From: HGM04593 sp045647745
Lineage (GTDB): Bacteria; Bacteroidota; Bacteroidia; Bacteroidales; Bacteroidaceae
DNA length: 22,133 nt
Reading direction: 5' to 3'
Assembly (NCBI GenBank): GCA_045647745.1
Contig: JAZRMQ010000054.1
Coordinates: 1-22,133, forward strand
Shown: in pieces, positions 7,171 through 15,707 of the stretch
Position numbering within the stretch: position 1 is the first letter of the stretch
Layout of the letters: every line of letters begins with the position of its first letter
The notes under the pieces: model-generated
What the model was told of the DNA's origin: nothing
Database searches by the model: none
Seen by the model: the letters and a program-made list of their open reading frames with translations, nothing else
Made by a program: the position numbers and the translations under genes

Positions 7171-8529
7171 TTATTTTGTATAGTTCTTGTGAAATTCAAC
7201 CACAGCCTCAATACCCTTGCGGAAGATATCAAGATTAAAGTTTTCGTTGGGTGAGTGGATTGCATCGCTCTCAAGACCAAAGCCCATCAAAATTGTCTTT
7301 ACACCAAGAATTTTCTCAAAATCGCTGATTATGGGGATACTACCTCCGCGACGCACTGCAAGCGGCTTTTTGCCGAATGCCTTTCCAAAGCCCATCTCGG
7401 CTGCCTTATACGCAGGGAGTGTTATTGGGCACACATAGCCTTGTCCACCGTGCATCGGAGTTACTTTCACCTTTACACAATCGGGAGCAATAGAGGTAAA
7501 ATAATCGACGAACATTTGAGATATCTTCTCGTGATCCTGATGTGCCACAAGGCGACAAGAGAGCTTTGCATAAGCCTTTGAAGGCAAAACAGTCTTGCTG
7601 CCTTCACCAGTGTAACCGCCCCAAATTCCGCAAACGTCGAACGAGGGGCGACAGCTATTGCGCTCAAGTGTTGAATACCCCTTCTCGCCACGCAAAGCAT
7701 TTACATCGATAGCAGCTTTATATTTCTCTTCATCAAAAGGTATTGAAGCCAGCATCTCACGCTCCTCGCGAGAAAGCTCCTCCACGTCATCATAGAAGCC
7801 CGGAATTGTTATTCGGCCGTCAGCATCGGTCATTTGGGCAATCATCTCGCAAAGAACGTTTATAGGATTAGCCACAGCTCCACCAAAGTGCCCCGAGTGC
7901 AGGTCGCGGTTAGGGCCTGTTACCTCAACCTCCCAATAGGCAAGGCCACGCAGGCCGGTGGTCAACGATGGCAGTTCTGCGCCAAGCATACTTGTGTCGC
8001 TGACAAGGATAATATCGGCTTTCAACAGTTCTTTATTCTCCTTCAGAAAGGCATTCAAACTTGGCGAGCCAATCTCCTCTTCGCCTTCAAAAATAAATTT
8101 CACATTATGTTTGAGCAGGCCCTCTTTGACAACATATTCAAAAGCCTTTGCCTGTATCATCGCCTGTCCTTTGTCATCATCGGCACCGCGAGCCCAGATG
8201 CGGCCATCTTTTATCACCATTTTGAAAGGGTCGCTGTTCCACAACTCCAAAGGCTCGGCCGGCATAACATCATAGTGAGAGTAGACAAGCACTGTGGGCG
8301 CCGCCGGGTCAACAATTTTCTCGGCATAGACAAGCGGATTACCCTTTGAGGGCATAATCTCGGCTTTGTCGACGCCAGCTTCAATCAACAACTGCGCCCA
8401 TTTTTCGGCACAAGCGGCAATATCGGCCTTATGCTCGGTTTTTGCACTGATACTTGGAATCTCTATCAACGATTCAAGCTCTTTGAGGAAACGCGATTCG
8501 TTCTCCTGTATATACTTTTTCACCTCCAT
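7171..8529 (-). CDS. M20-family zinc dipeptidase
   Basis: 452 residues, a normal length for the CNDP/PepV-like branch of M20 peptidases. These cytoplasmic enzymes hydrolyse dipeptides with two zinc ions. Metal and catalytic positions are visible: SHYD (His85, Asp87), GADDDKG (116-121, bridging Asp), EGEEEIGS (148-155, catalytic Glu and ligand), VSDTS (Asp178) and AIHSPNE (His425). The dimerisation (lid) domain runs from about residue 205, with DLHSGHFGG, to about 325, and RRGGSIP (393-399) is the usual substrate-carboxylate segment. I chose the ATG at 8527-8529 (MEVKKYIQE); ten further in-frame codons upstream are lysine- and asparagine-rich and look like leader. It forms a single-gene unit with its own promoter and terminator. 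The exact dipeptide preference cannot be read from sequence. Confidence 0.92.
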   Translation of the reverse strand: MEVKKYIQENESRFLKELESLIEIPSISAKTEHKADIAACAEKWAQLLIEAGVDKAEIMPSKGNPLVYAEKIVDPAAPTVLVYSHYDVMPAEPLELWNSDPFKMVIKDGRIWARGADDDKGQAMIQAKAFEYVVKEGLLKHNVKFIFEGEEEIGSPSLNAFLKENKELLKADIILVSDTSMLGAELPSLTTGLRGLAYWEVEVTGPNRDLHSGHFGGAVANPINVLCEMIAQMTDADGRITIPGFYDDVEELSREEREMLASIPFDEEKYKAAIDVNALRGEKGYSTLERNSCRPSFDVCGIWGGYTGEGSKTVLPSKAYAKLSCRLVAHQDHEKISQMFVDYFTSIAPDCVKVKVTPMHGGQGYVCPITLPAYKAAEMGFGKAFGKKPLAVRRGGSIPIISDFEKILGVKTILMGFGLESDAIHSPNENFNLDIFRKGIEAVVEFHKNYTK

Positions 8530-8565
8530 AGTCTTACTTTTTTTATTGTAATTTTTCAATTATCA

Positions 8566-8573
8566 CAAAGGTA
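8566..8573 (-). promoter_or_regulatory. -7 box of the M20 peptidase promoter
   Basis: The minus strand reads TACCTTTG, an exact TAnnTTTG match, with TTT about 19 bases upstream in place of TTG. The start codon lies about 36 bases downstream. Confidence 0.55.
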
Positions 8574-8692
8574 AGAAAAATATCGAATTAAGAAAACCAA
8601 CAAACATAATTATTGCATTTTTTCACAATTACATTTTAAAAATGTGAAACAAGAATATTTTACGCACTCATCATAAAAATATTCAAACAAGG

Positions 8693-8725
8693 TTGATGCT
8701 ATTTTATTCGTTTTTGCTATCTTTG
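8693..8725 (+). promoter_or_regulatory. Promoter of the tRNA-Thr gene
   Basis: TTG (8693-8695) and TATCTTTG (8718-8725) are separated by 22 bases, close to the Bacteroidetes consensus. The mature tRNA begins 33 bases after the -7 box. Confidence 0.6.
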
Positions 8726-8758
8726 CAACGGAAATCACAAGGATTGACACTACAAAAT

Positions 8759-8831
<73 letters not shown>

Positions 8832-8837
8832 CATTGC

Positions 8838-8880
8838 AAAGAGGCTGTTAAAATACTTTTTAGTCAGCCTCTTTATCTAT
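8838..8880 (+). terminator. Terminator after the tRNA-Thr gene
   Basis: AAAGAGGCTG (8838-8847) pairs with CAGCCTCTTT (8865-8874), a 10-base-pair stem with a 17-base loop, followed by ATCTATTTTA. It starts seven bases after the tRNA. Confidence 0.65.
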
Positions 8881-8932
8881 TTTAAAGACGAACACAATAT
8901 ACATCTTCTTTTTACCGGCAAACAACACTGCA

Positions 8933-9640
8933 ATGTCCAACAGCTATTTCAAATTCAAACGTTTCACCATTGAGCAAGATGATTGTGCTATGAAGGTTGG
9001 CACAGATGGTTGCCTGCTGGGCGGCTGGTTCAATTGCGAAGGAAGCAAAAGAATTCTTGATATCGGATGCGGCACTGGATTAATAGCAATTATGGCTGCA
9101 CAGCGTTGCGATGCAGATATAACAGGTGTTGAGATTGACAGCAAGGCAGCGTTGCAAGCACGCAAAAATGCCGACAACTCTCCTTGGGGAGAGAGAATAG
9201 AGATTGTCAACTGCGACCTTTTGGAGTATAACACAGGGGCACGCTTCGACACCATCGTCAGCAACCCACCATATTTTGTAAACAGCCTAAAATGTGACAA
9301 CACATCGCGCACGCTGGCAAGGCACAGCGACACTCTCGACTGCAGAATGTTTTTCAAAAAATGTGTTGATATTTTAAGCAGAGAGGGACGTGTTTCAATA
9401 GTTATTCCCTGCGACATTATGGAGGAGTGGGCAGCCGCCGCAATGGAGCAAGACCTCTACCCCACGCGAATAACACTCATAAAGACAACGCCGAAGAAAA
9501 GCCCCAAAAGAGCACTTATTGAATTTAGCTTCAATAAACAAAACAGCGCCGAAGAGAGCACTCTGATTTTAGAGGAGTCACCGGGAGAATATAGTTGCGA
9601 CGCAAAGAAAATCTTGAGCAGCTTTTATCTGAAGCTGTAA
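8933..9640 (+). CDS. trmN6: tRNA1(Val) adenine(37)-N6-methyltransferase
   Basis: 235 residues, the normal length for the TrmN6/YfiC family. These enzymes use S-adenosylmethionine to make N6-methyladenosine at position 37 of valine tRNA. The opening FKFKRFTIEQDDCAMKVGTD is characteristic of the family. The methyltransferase core shows SAM motif I DIGCGTG (43-49), the acidic motif II GVEID (65-69), and the N6-adenine signature NPPYF (111-115). The ATG at 8933 starts directly at the conserved N-terminus. It follows the tRNA-Thr terminator and no strong promoter is visible in the short gap, so read-through or a weak promoter is likely. It converges on the lipid kinase gene 41 bases away. Confidence 0.92.
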   Translation: MSNSYFKFKRFTIEQDDCAMKVGTDGCLLGGWFNCEGSKRILDIGCGTGLIAIMAAQRCDADITGVEIDSKAALQARKNADNSPWGERIEIVNCDLLEYNTGARFDTIVSNPPYFVNSLKCDNTSRTLARHSDTLDCRMFFKKCVDILSREGRVSIVIPCDIMEEWAAAAMEQDLYPTRITLIKTTPKKSPKRALIEFSFNKQNSAEESTLILEESPGEYSCDAKKILSSFYLKL

Positions 9641-9650
9641 AATCGCCAAG

Positions 9651-9693
9651 AATAAAAAGTAAATATTTTTCAAAATAAAGACTACTTTTTATT
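9651..9693. terminator. AT-rich inverted repeat between convergent genes
   Basis: AATAAAAAGTA (9651-9661) and TACTTTTTATT (9683-9693) form an 11-base-pair, nearly GC-free stem that overlaps the last codons of the lipid kinase gene. It is placed to serve as a bidirectional terminator, but its stability is low. Confidence 0.35.
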
Positions 9694-10668
9694 TATCTCA
9701 AAATCGGAAATATCGGGCAAAGAACCTGCAAAAATCTCATAGAATTGACGATACAATGGCACCGGAGCACAAGTTCCGTCCCACCCCGGGAGAGCCAGCA
9801 CTGTCACGCCGTTAGAGACCATCTCTATAAAGAGTTCCTTGTCCATCATACAAGGCTCGCCATCAAAGTGCACAGGCCCCGATTTTTCGCGCACGATACG
9901 CACCCAAGGAACATCAAGCGTAGTCATATGACTACTCTCGTCGAACGTATGCGTGAACAGATGAGTTGCCATCAAAGGCACCTCAAAAGTGTTAAAAGGA
10001 GAGAGTATTGAAATTGTAATCAAGCCGTCACGCATTGATGCAAAAGGTGTTATATAGGCATTATTACCATACTGCGAAGCATTACCACAAGCAATAACAA
10101 AAGCCTTGAAATTATTTTTAAGAGCATCAGTCTCAACAAGGTAATTTTCGGGCTTATAAGTAACCCAGTCGACCAACGACTGTTTTATGTAGTTAAAGAC
10201 TCCGCGGCTGCTTCCCTTGGCAAAATCACTACTCACCAGAGCATCAAAGCCCACACCGCAGGAACAAAAGAAAGGCTGTCCGTTTATTTTACCATAATCT
10301 ATCTGCACCGGCTCGGCTTTATTGATAAATTCTATCGCTTTTTTCACCCCGATGGGAATACCCAAATGACGGGCAAAACCATTGCCCGAGCCACAAGGGA
10401 TAACCCCCAAAGCCGTATTTGTATGGACAAGAGCGCGACCAACCTCGTTGACCGTGCCATCGCCCCCCACAGCAACAACAGCATAGAGGCCACGAGCTAC
10501 GGCATCCTTTGCCAGCTCGTAAGCGTGCCCGGCATATTGCGTGCAAGAAATTTCAACATCATACCGGCTATGGTCAATATACTGCTCGACCATTTGCGAC
10601 ACTCGTTTTTTCCTACTCACACCCGACTTAGGATTAACAAGAAATAGTATCGATAGTTTTTCGCTCAT
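9682..10668 (-). CDS. Diacylglycerol kinase (DagK/YegS) family lipid kinase
   Basis: 328 residues. Proteins of this family phosphorylate diacylglycerol or related lipids at the membrane surface and feed phospholipid turnover. The catalytic domain shows NPKSG (12-16), the nucleotide loop GGDGTVNEVG (68-77), and PCGSGNGFAR (91-100), in the usual order. The C-terminal half has the beta-sandwich pattern of the family, with FDGEPC near its end. No signal peptide or membrane segment is seen. The ATG at 10666-10668 gives the conserved MSEKLSILFLVNPKSG opening. It is divergently transcribed from lon, and the 274-base gap holds a promoter for each. The actual lipid substrate (diacylglycerol, sphingoid base or other) cannot be fixed from sequence; Bacteroidales do make sphingolipids, so this deserves an open mind. 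Confidence 0.88.
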   Translation of the reverse strand: MSEKLSILFLVNPKSGVSRKKRVSQMVEQYIDHSRYDVEISCTQYAGHAYELAKDAVARGLYAVVAVGGDGTVNEVGRALVHTNTALGVIPCGSGNGFARHLGIPIGVKKAIEFINKAEPVQIDYGKINGQPFFCSCGVGFDALVSSDFAKGSSRGVFNYIKQSLVDWVTYKPENYLVETDALKNNFKAFVIACGNASQYGNNAYITPFASMRDGLITISILSPFNTFEVPLMATHLFTHTFDESSHMTTLDVPWVRIVREKSGPVHFDGEPCMMDKELFIEMVSNGVTVLALPGWDGTCAPVPLYRQFYEIFAGSLPDISDFEINKK

Positions 10669-10703
10669 ACAGTTCTATAAACCGGTCTTTTGTTTCAATG
10701 CGA

Positions 10704-10711
10704 CAAAATTA
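10704..10711 (-). promoter_or_regulatory. -7 box of the lipid kinase promoter
   Basis: The minus strand reads TAATTTTG, a match to TAnnTTTG, 35 bases before the start codon. The -33 element is unclear. Confidence 0.45.
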
Positions 10712-10875
10712 CATCAAACCAATCAATTAGAGAAACTTTTTCGTTCTATTTTCAAAGAAATGCTATGTGTACGTATAACAAAAAGAGCTACATTTTTCCC
10801 TCAAACCTCAGTGAGAGTTTTATCACTCCGCTGTTAATATATATATTAAATATTTTATAATTCAATAAAATGTAG

Positions 10876-10883
10876 TATCTTCG
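10876..10883 (+). promoter_or_regulatory. -7 box of the lon promoter
   Basis: TATCTTCG followed by CGCG, a typical Bacteroidetes -7 box, with TTT 19 bases upstream (10854-10856) in a very AT-rich stretch. This is the only clear promoter I see for the plus-strand gene series that starts with lon. No CIRCE-type heat-shock operator is visible. Confidence 0.6.
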
Positions 10884-10942
10884 CGCGACACAATCAGAGA
10901 GAAAACAAAAGGTATATTTTAACAAAAATATTGATTAAGATA

Positions 10943-13420
10943 ATGGCAAAAAAAGAAGACAAAGAAATACCATCTGAATTTGAGGATATTATGTCTGAAG
11001 AGAATATGGAAAATAGTTCCTTTTCATTTATAACTGAATTTAAGGATAACTACGAAGAGGATGTACGCTACGCAAGAATTCCCGATGAATTGCCCATATT
11101 ACCACTGAGGAATATGGTGCTTTTCCCCACCACTGTACTGCCAATTTCTGTAGGCCGCGACTCATCGCTACAACTGATAAAAGAGCTTGAGAAAAGCGGT
11201 GGATATATGGGTGTGATGTGTCAGAAGGAGCCAACTGTCGACACTCCGACAATGGACGACTTATATCGCTTTGGTACAGTTGCAAAGATTGTAAAGGTAT
11301 TTAAAATGCCCGACAACTCAACCACTGTCATACTACAAGGCTATCAAAAGTTGGAGCTGTTGGAGATAACACGCATCAGCCCTTACCATATGGGAAAAGT
11401 TGCCTCTCACGAAGATATTGAGACACCCGAGGACAATGAGTTCAAATTGTTGATACAGAATTGCCGCAAGACAGCTACAAAGATTTTCAAAGCAAACGGA
11501 ACAAACCCAGAGGTTGCCTTTGCAATGAAAAATATGGGCAGCGACAGCATTATGATAAACTTCCTCTGCGCAAATGTAAAATCCCCTATAACAGAAAAGA
11601 TTGCGTTGCTCGAAGAGCCGTCGCTAAGAGAACGAGCATATCATCTGCTCTCTATCCTCAATCACGAAAAGCTATTGGTGGATATACAGAGCCGTATTCA
11701 GGCAAAGACACAGAGAGACATTGACCAGCAACAAAGGGAGTACTATCTGCAACAGCAGTTGAAAAACATTCAAGAGGAGCTTGGCGGCAACCCGCAGGAC
11801 CAAGATGTAAACGAACTGCGTAAAAAAGGAAGCGAGAAAAAGTGGAGCAAGGAGGTTGCCGAGATATTCAACAAAGAGGTGTCTAAACTTGAGAGAATTA
11901 ACCCTCAAACACCCGACTATCACGTACAGCTCAACTATCTGCAGCTTTTCACAAACCTTCCTTGGGGCGAATATTCAAAAGACAACCTTGATATCAACAA
12001 TGCACAAAAGGTACTCGACCACGACCACTACGGCCTCGAGAAGGTAAAGGAGAGAATTCTTGAACATCTTGCAGTCATTAAGATGCGTGGCGACCTTAAA
12101 GCGCCAATCATTTGCCTCTATGGCCCTCCGGGAGTGGGAAAAACCTCGCTTGGCAAATCAATCGCCGAGGCTTTGAAGCGCAAATATGTCCGTATGTCAT
12201 TAGGAGGCATACACGACGAGTCGGAAATTCGCGGACACCGCAAGACCTACGTCGGTGCTATGCCCGGCCGTATACTGAAAAACCTAGTCAAAGCCGGCAC
12301 AGACAACCCCGTGTTCATTCTTGACGAGATTGACAAAGTGGGACAGGCATCAATGCACGGCGACCCCTCATCGGCATTGCTCGAGGTACTTGACCCCGAA
12401 CAGAACAACACGTTCCACGACAATTTCCTTGATATTGACTACGACCTCTCGAACGTAATGTTCATTGCAACGGCTAACAACCTATCAAATATTCCGGCAC
12501 CACTACTCGACCGTATGGAGCTTATCGAGGTTAGCGGATACCTTACCGAAGAGAAGATAGAGATTGCCAAACGCCACCTGATACCAAAGGAGAAAAAGGC
12601 TAATGGTATTGCCGACGAAAAGATTACCATCAGCAAACAGGCTATCGAGCACATCATTGAGGACTACACACGCGAGTCGGGAGTGAGAACACTCGAAAAG
12701 AGAATCGGAAAGATTTGCCGCCGTCTTGCTTGCCAAAAGGCTACAACCGGCAGCATAAATAACAAAAGCATAAAGCCTGCCGACCTGCAGGAGTTGCTTG
12801 GGGTAAAGGAGTTCTCGCGTGACAAGTATCAGGGCAATGAATATGCCGGAGTGGTAACAGGACTCGCTTGGACAGCCGTTGGTGGTGAGATACTTTTCAT
12901 TGAGACAAGCCTGAGCAAAGGCAAAGGCGAGAAGATGACACTCACCGGTAATCTTGGCGACGTGATGAAGGAGTCGGCAATGCTGGCACTCGAGTATATA
13001 AAATCACACGCTGCGGAGTTGTCAATCCCGTACGAGATTTTTGAAAAATGGAATATTCATTTGCACGTCCCCGAGGGGGCAATTCCAAAGGACGGTCCTT
13101 CGGCCGGCATCACAATGGCTACCGCGTTGGTTTCGGCACTCACACAGCGTCGCGTAAGACCTAATGTTGCAATGACCGGTGAGATTACCCTGCGCGGTAA
13201 AGTGTTGCCTGTAGGCGGTATCAAAGAGAAGATTTTGGCAGCAAAGCGCGCCGGAATAACCGACATTGTAATATGCGAGGAGAACAGACGCAATATCGAA
13301 GCTATCCCCGAGGTTTACCTCAAGGGATTGACTTTCCACCATGTAAACGACATAAAGGAGGTATTGGACATTGCTCTGCTCAAAGAGAAAGTAAAGAATC
13401 CTGTAAACCTAATGGCATAA
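10943..13420 (+). CDS. lon: ATP-dependent Lon protease
   Basis: 825 residues from the ATG at 10943; a TTG four codons upstream is possible but unlikely. Lon unfolds and degrades damaged and regulatory proteins in the cytoplasm. Domains in order: an acidic N-terminal extension (about 1-45), the LON substrate-binding domain beginning at LPILPLRNMVLFPTTVLPI, a coiled-coil stretch rich in Gln and Glu (around 250-320), the AAA+ module with Walker A GPPGVGKT (394-401) and Walker B FILDEID (458-464), and the C-terminal serine-lysine protease with KDGPSAG (Ser720) and GGIKEK (Lys763). The Ser-Lys spacing of 43 equals that of E. coli Lon. It heads a plus-strand series, with tgt starting four bases after its stop. 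Confidence 0.97.
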   Translation: MAKKEDKEIPSEFEDIMSEENMENSSFSFITEFKDNYEEDVRYARIPDELPILPLRNMVLFPTTVLPISVGRDSSLQLIKELEKSGGYMGVMCQKEPTVDTPTMDDLYRFGTVAKIVKVFKMPDNSTTVILQGYQKLELLEITRISPYHMGKVASHEDIETPEDNEFKLLIQNCRKTATKIFKANGTNPEVAFAMKNMGSDSIMINFLCANVKSPITEKIALLEEPSLRERAYHLLSILNHEKLLVDIQSRIQAKTQRDIDQQQREYYLQQQLKNIQEELGGNPQDQDVNELRKKGSEKKWSKEVAEIFNKEVSKLERINPQTPDYHVQLNYLQLFTNLPWGEYSKDNLDINNAQKVLDHDHYGLEKVKERILEHLAVIKMRGDLKAPIICLYGPPGVGKTSLGKSIAEALKRKYVRMSLGGIHDESEIRGHRKTYVGAMPGRILKNLVKAGTDNPVFILDEIDKVGQASMHGDPSSALLEVLDPEQNNTFHDNFLDIDYDLSNVMFIATANNLSNIPAPLLDRMELIEVSGYLTEEKIEIAKRHLIPKEKKANGIADEKITISKQAIEHIIEDYTRESGVRTLEKRIGKICRRLACQKATTGSINNKSIKPADLQELLGVKEFSRDKYQGNEYAGVVTGLAWTAVGGEILFIETSLSKGKGEKMTLTGNLGDVMKESAMLALEYIKSHAAELSIPYEIFEKWNIHLHVPEGAIPKDGPSAGITMATALVSALTQRRVRPNVAMTGEITLRGKVLPVGGIKEKILAAKRAGITDIVICEENRRNIEAIPEVYLKGLTFHHVNDIKEVLDIALLKEKVKNPVNLMA

Positions 13421-13424
13421 GAAC

Positions 13425-14555
13425 GTGAAATTTCAATTATTACATACTGACAGCGGAAGCAAGGCGAGAGCCGGAATTCTATCGACAGACCACGGCGATA
13501 TAATGACTCCTATTTTTATGCCTGTGGGAACTGTGGGTTCTGTAAAGGGTGTGCAAATTCCGCACCTGAAGGAGGACATTAAGGCTCAGATAATTTTGGG
13601 TAACACTTATCATCTTTATCTACGCCCCGGGCTCGATATTCTTGAAAAGGCCGGCGGCTTGCACAAATTCAATATGTGGGACCGCCCTATTCTCACCGAC
13701 AGCGGTGGTTTTCAGGTGTTCTCGCTAAAGGATATACGCAAGATGAGCGAAGAGGGTGTGGAATTCCGCTCGCACATTGATGGTTCAAAGCACTTTTTCT
13801 CACCGGAGAGGGTTATGGACATTGAGCGCAGCATTGGCGCGGATATAATTATGGCTTTCGACGAATGTACACCGGGCACTGCCGATTATGAGTATGCAAA
13901 GAAATCAATGGAGAGAACCCACCGCTGGCTCGACCGTTGCATTGGCCGCTTGAAAGAGACTGAACCAATGTATGGCTACGAACAGCAGTTGTTCCCCATA
14001 GTTCAGGGCTGTGTCTACCCCGACCTGCGCCGTCGTTCGGCCGAGTTCATTGCATCGAAAGAAGCTGCCGGCAATGCCATTGGTGGCTTGGCTGTGGGTG
14101 AACCTGCCGAAAAGATGTATGAGATGATTGAGGTTGTAAACGAAATTCTGCCAACTGACAAGCCTCGCTACCTGATGGGTGTCGGTACACCGGCAAATAT
14201 TCTCGAGGCTATTGAGCGTGGCGTTGATATGTTCGACTGTGTAATGCCCACACGCAATGGCCGCAATGCAATGCTCTTCACCAAGCACGGCATAATGAAT
14301 ATGCGCAACGAGAAGTGGAAATATGATTTCTCGCCAATTGAGGAGGATGGCGCATCGTTTGTCGACACTCTGTACAGCAAGGCCTATTTACGCCATCTAT
14401 TCGCTGCACAGGAGCTGTTGGCTTTGGAGATTGCATCAATTCACAACCTTGCATTCTACGTTTGGCTCACACAAGAGGCACGCAAACACATTTTGATGGA
14501 CGACTACGCAAGCTGGAAAAAGAGTATGCTTGAGGAGGTTACAAGAAGATTGTAA
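13425..14555 (+). CDS. tgt: tRNA-guanine transglycosylase
   Basis: 376 residues. Bacterial Tgt exchanges guanine-34 for preQ1 in tRNAs with GUN anticodons, a step of queuosine synthesis. The start is a GTG four bases after lon; the next residues (KFQLLHTDSGSKARAG) match the family N-terminus. Catalytic parts are intact: TDSGGFQVFSL with Asp92, the substrate loop GGLAVGE, and the nucleophile Asp271 in MFDCVMPTRNGRNA. The zinc site is not: where most bacterial enzymes have CxCxxC, this has Gly309, Ser311 and Asp314, although the fourth ligand His340 (SIHNL) is kept. The following YSKAYLRHLF is well conserved, so this is substitution, not misalignment. From memory other Bacteroidetes Tgts look similar. 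Tight spacing implies co-transcription with lon. Confidence 0.95.
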   Translation: MKFQLLHTDSGSKARAGILSTDHGDIMTPIFMPVGTVGSVKGVQIPHLKEDIKAQIILGNTYHLYLRPGLDILEKAGGLHKFNMWDRPILTDSGGFQVFSLKDIRKMSEEGVEFRSHIDGSKHFFSPERVMDIERSIGADIIMAFDECTPGTADYEYAKKSMERTHRWLDRCIGRLKETEPMYGYEQQLFPIVQGCVYPDLRRRSAEFIASKEAAGNAIGGLAVGEPAEKMYEMIEVVNEILPTDKPRYLMGVGTPANILEAIERGVDMFDCVMPTRNGRNAMLFTKHGIMNMRNEKWKYDFSPIEEDGASFVDTLYSKAYLRHLFAAQELLALEIASIHNLAFYVWLTQEARKHILMDDYASWKKSMLEEVTRRL

Positions 14556-14600
14556 ACAAAGAAAAAACACGAGGAGGGATAAGAGAAAAAGCAATTCACT

Positions 14601-15704
14601 ATGAAGTGGCTTAATATTTTTAAGATACAACGGCTCGACCGATACATAATAAAGAAATTTCTGGGGACATATTTTTTCTCCCTGCTATTGATTATTATAG
14701 TCATCATTGTGTTCGACTACAACGAAAAGATTGACCGATTTGTCAGCTCGAACGCGCCGATGAATGAGATTATCTTCAATTATTATGCGAACCTTGCACC
14801 CTACTACGCCAACACTTTTAGCGCGCTGTTCGTGTTTATCTCGGTGATATATTTCACATCGAAGCTGGCCGGTAATTCCGAGATTATTGCTATGCTCTCC
14901 TCGGGCGTTAGCTTCAGGCGTTTGATAAAGCCTTATATGATTGCTGCCGGAATAATTGCGTTGTTCACATATTTTATGAGCGCTTTCATCATTCCCAACG
15001 GAACGTCTAAAATGCTTGAGTTCGAGCAAAAATACAGCAGAAAGAAGAAGGTTGAATCGGCTAACGATATACAGTTGAAGATAGACGACAACACTATCGC
15101 CTTTATTGAACGATACGAAAACCGCAACAACACCGGCTGGAGATTTATGCTTGACAAGTTCGAGGACAAAAAGCTTGTCTCGCATATGGAGGCAAGGACA
15201 ATCACATATAACCCCGACAGGCCGGGTGTGTGGACAGCGCGTCATTGGAGAATTCGCGACCTGCAAGAGGATAGAGAGATTATCAGAGAGAGCAGAAAAG
15301 AGCCTCTTGACACTTTGTTACGGATAGAACCGAGCGATTTTCTAATATCGGAGGGTGAGCAGGAGACTATGACAACCCCCGAGCTGGGAGCATATATCGA
15401 CAAACAGAAAGAGAGAGGCATTGCAAACACCAAGAGCTTTGAGATTGAATATCACAAACGAATTGCAATGTCATTTGCGGCGTTTATCCTGACCGTCATT
15501 GGAGTGTCGCTCTCTTCGAGAAAAGCAAAAGGCGGTATGGGACTGTCGCTGGGTATAGGCCTTGCGCTAAGCTTTTCATACATATTATTCCAAAGTATTT
15601 CCTCGGCATTTGCCGACCAAATGCCCATTGCTCTGGCGGCTTGGTTGCCGAATATAATTTATTCAATAATTGCAGTAGTCCTTTACATAAAGGCACCTAG
15701 ATAA
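14601..15704 (+). CDS. LptF/LptG-family permease (YjgP/YjgQ)
   Basis: 367 residues. LptF and LptG are the inner-membrane subunits of the LptBFGC ABC transporter that extracts lipopolysaccharide and passes it to the periplasmic bridge. The layout fits: the amphipathic opening RLDRYIIKKFLGTY, three N-terminal membrane segments (about 21-40, 66-86, 112-132), a periplasmic jelly-roll region (about 135-285), and three C-terminal membrane segments (about 288-305, 312-335, 343-364). Motifs such as EIIAMLSSGVSFRRL, a cytoplasmic coupling loop, are clear. Whether it is the F or the G paralogue cannot be settled here. It starts 45 bases after tgt and ends three bases before the helicase start codon, so it belongs to the same transcription unit. 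Confidence 0.9.
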   Translation: MKWLNIFKIQRLDRYIIKKFLGTYFFSLLLIIIVIIVFDYNEKIDRFVSSNAPMNEIIFNYYANLAPYYANTFSALFVFISVIYFTSKLAGNSEIIAMLSSGVSFRRLIKPYMIAAGIIALFTYFMSAFIIPNGTSKMLEFEQKYSRKKKVESANDIQLKIDDNTIAFIERYENRNNTGWRFMLDKFEDKKLVSHMEARTITYNPDRPGVWTARHWRIRDLQEDREIIRESRKEPLDTLLRIEPSDFLISEGEQETMTTPELGAYIDKQKERGIANTKSFEIEYHKRIAMSFAAFILTVIGVSLSSRKAKGGMGLSLGIGLALSFSYILFQSISSAFADQMPIALAAWLPNIIYSIIAVVLYIKAPR

Positions 15705-15707
15705 AAT

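Noticed and set aside
10810..10835. Short inverted repeat AGTGA/TCACT upstream of lon
   Set aside because: Five-base arms in AT-rich DNA are expected by chance and it is not positioned as an operator.
10931..10942. TTG start for Lon four codons upstream
   Set aside because: An ATG immediately downstream gives a more normal start (MAKKEDKE), and nothing favours the rare codon.
14685..15266. 193-codon reverse-strand ORF opposite the Lpt permease
   Set aside because: It matches no family, lies wholly inside a convincing gene, and has no promoter or start context.
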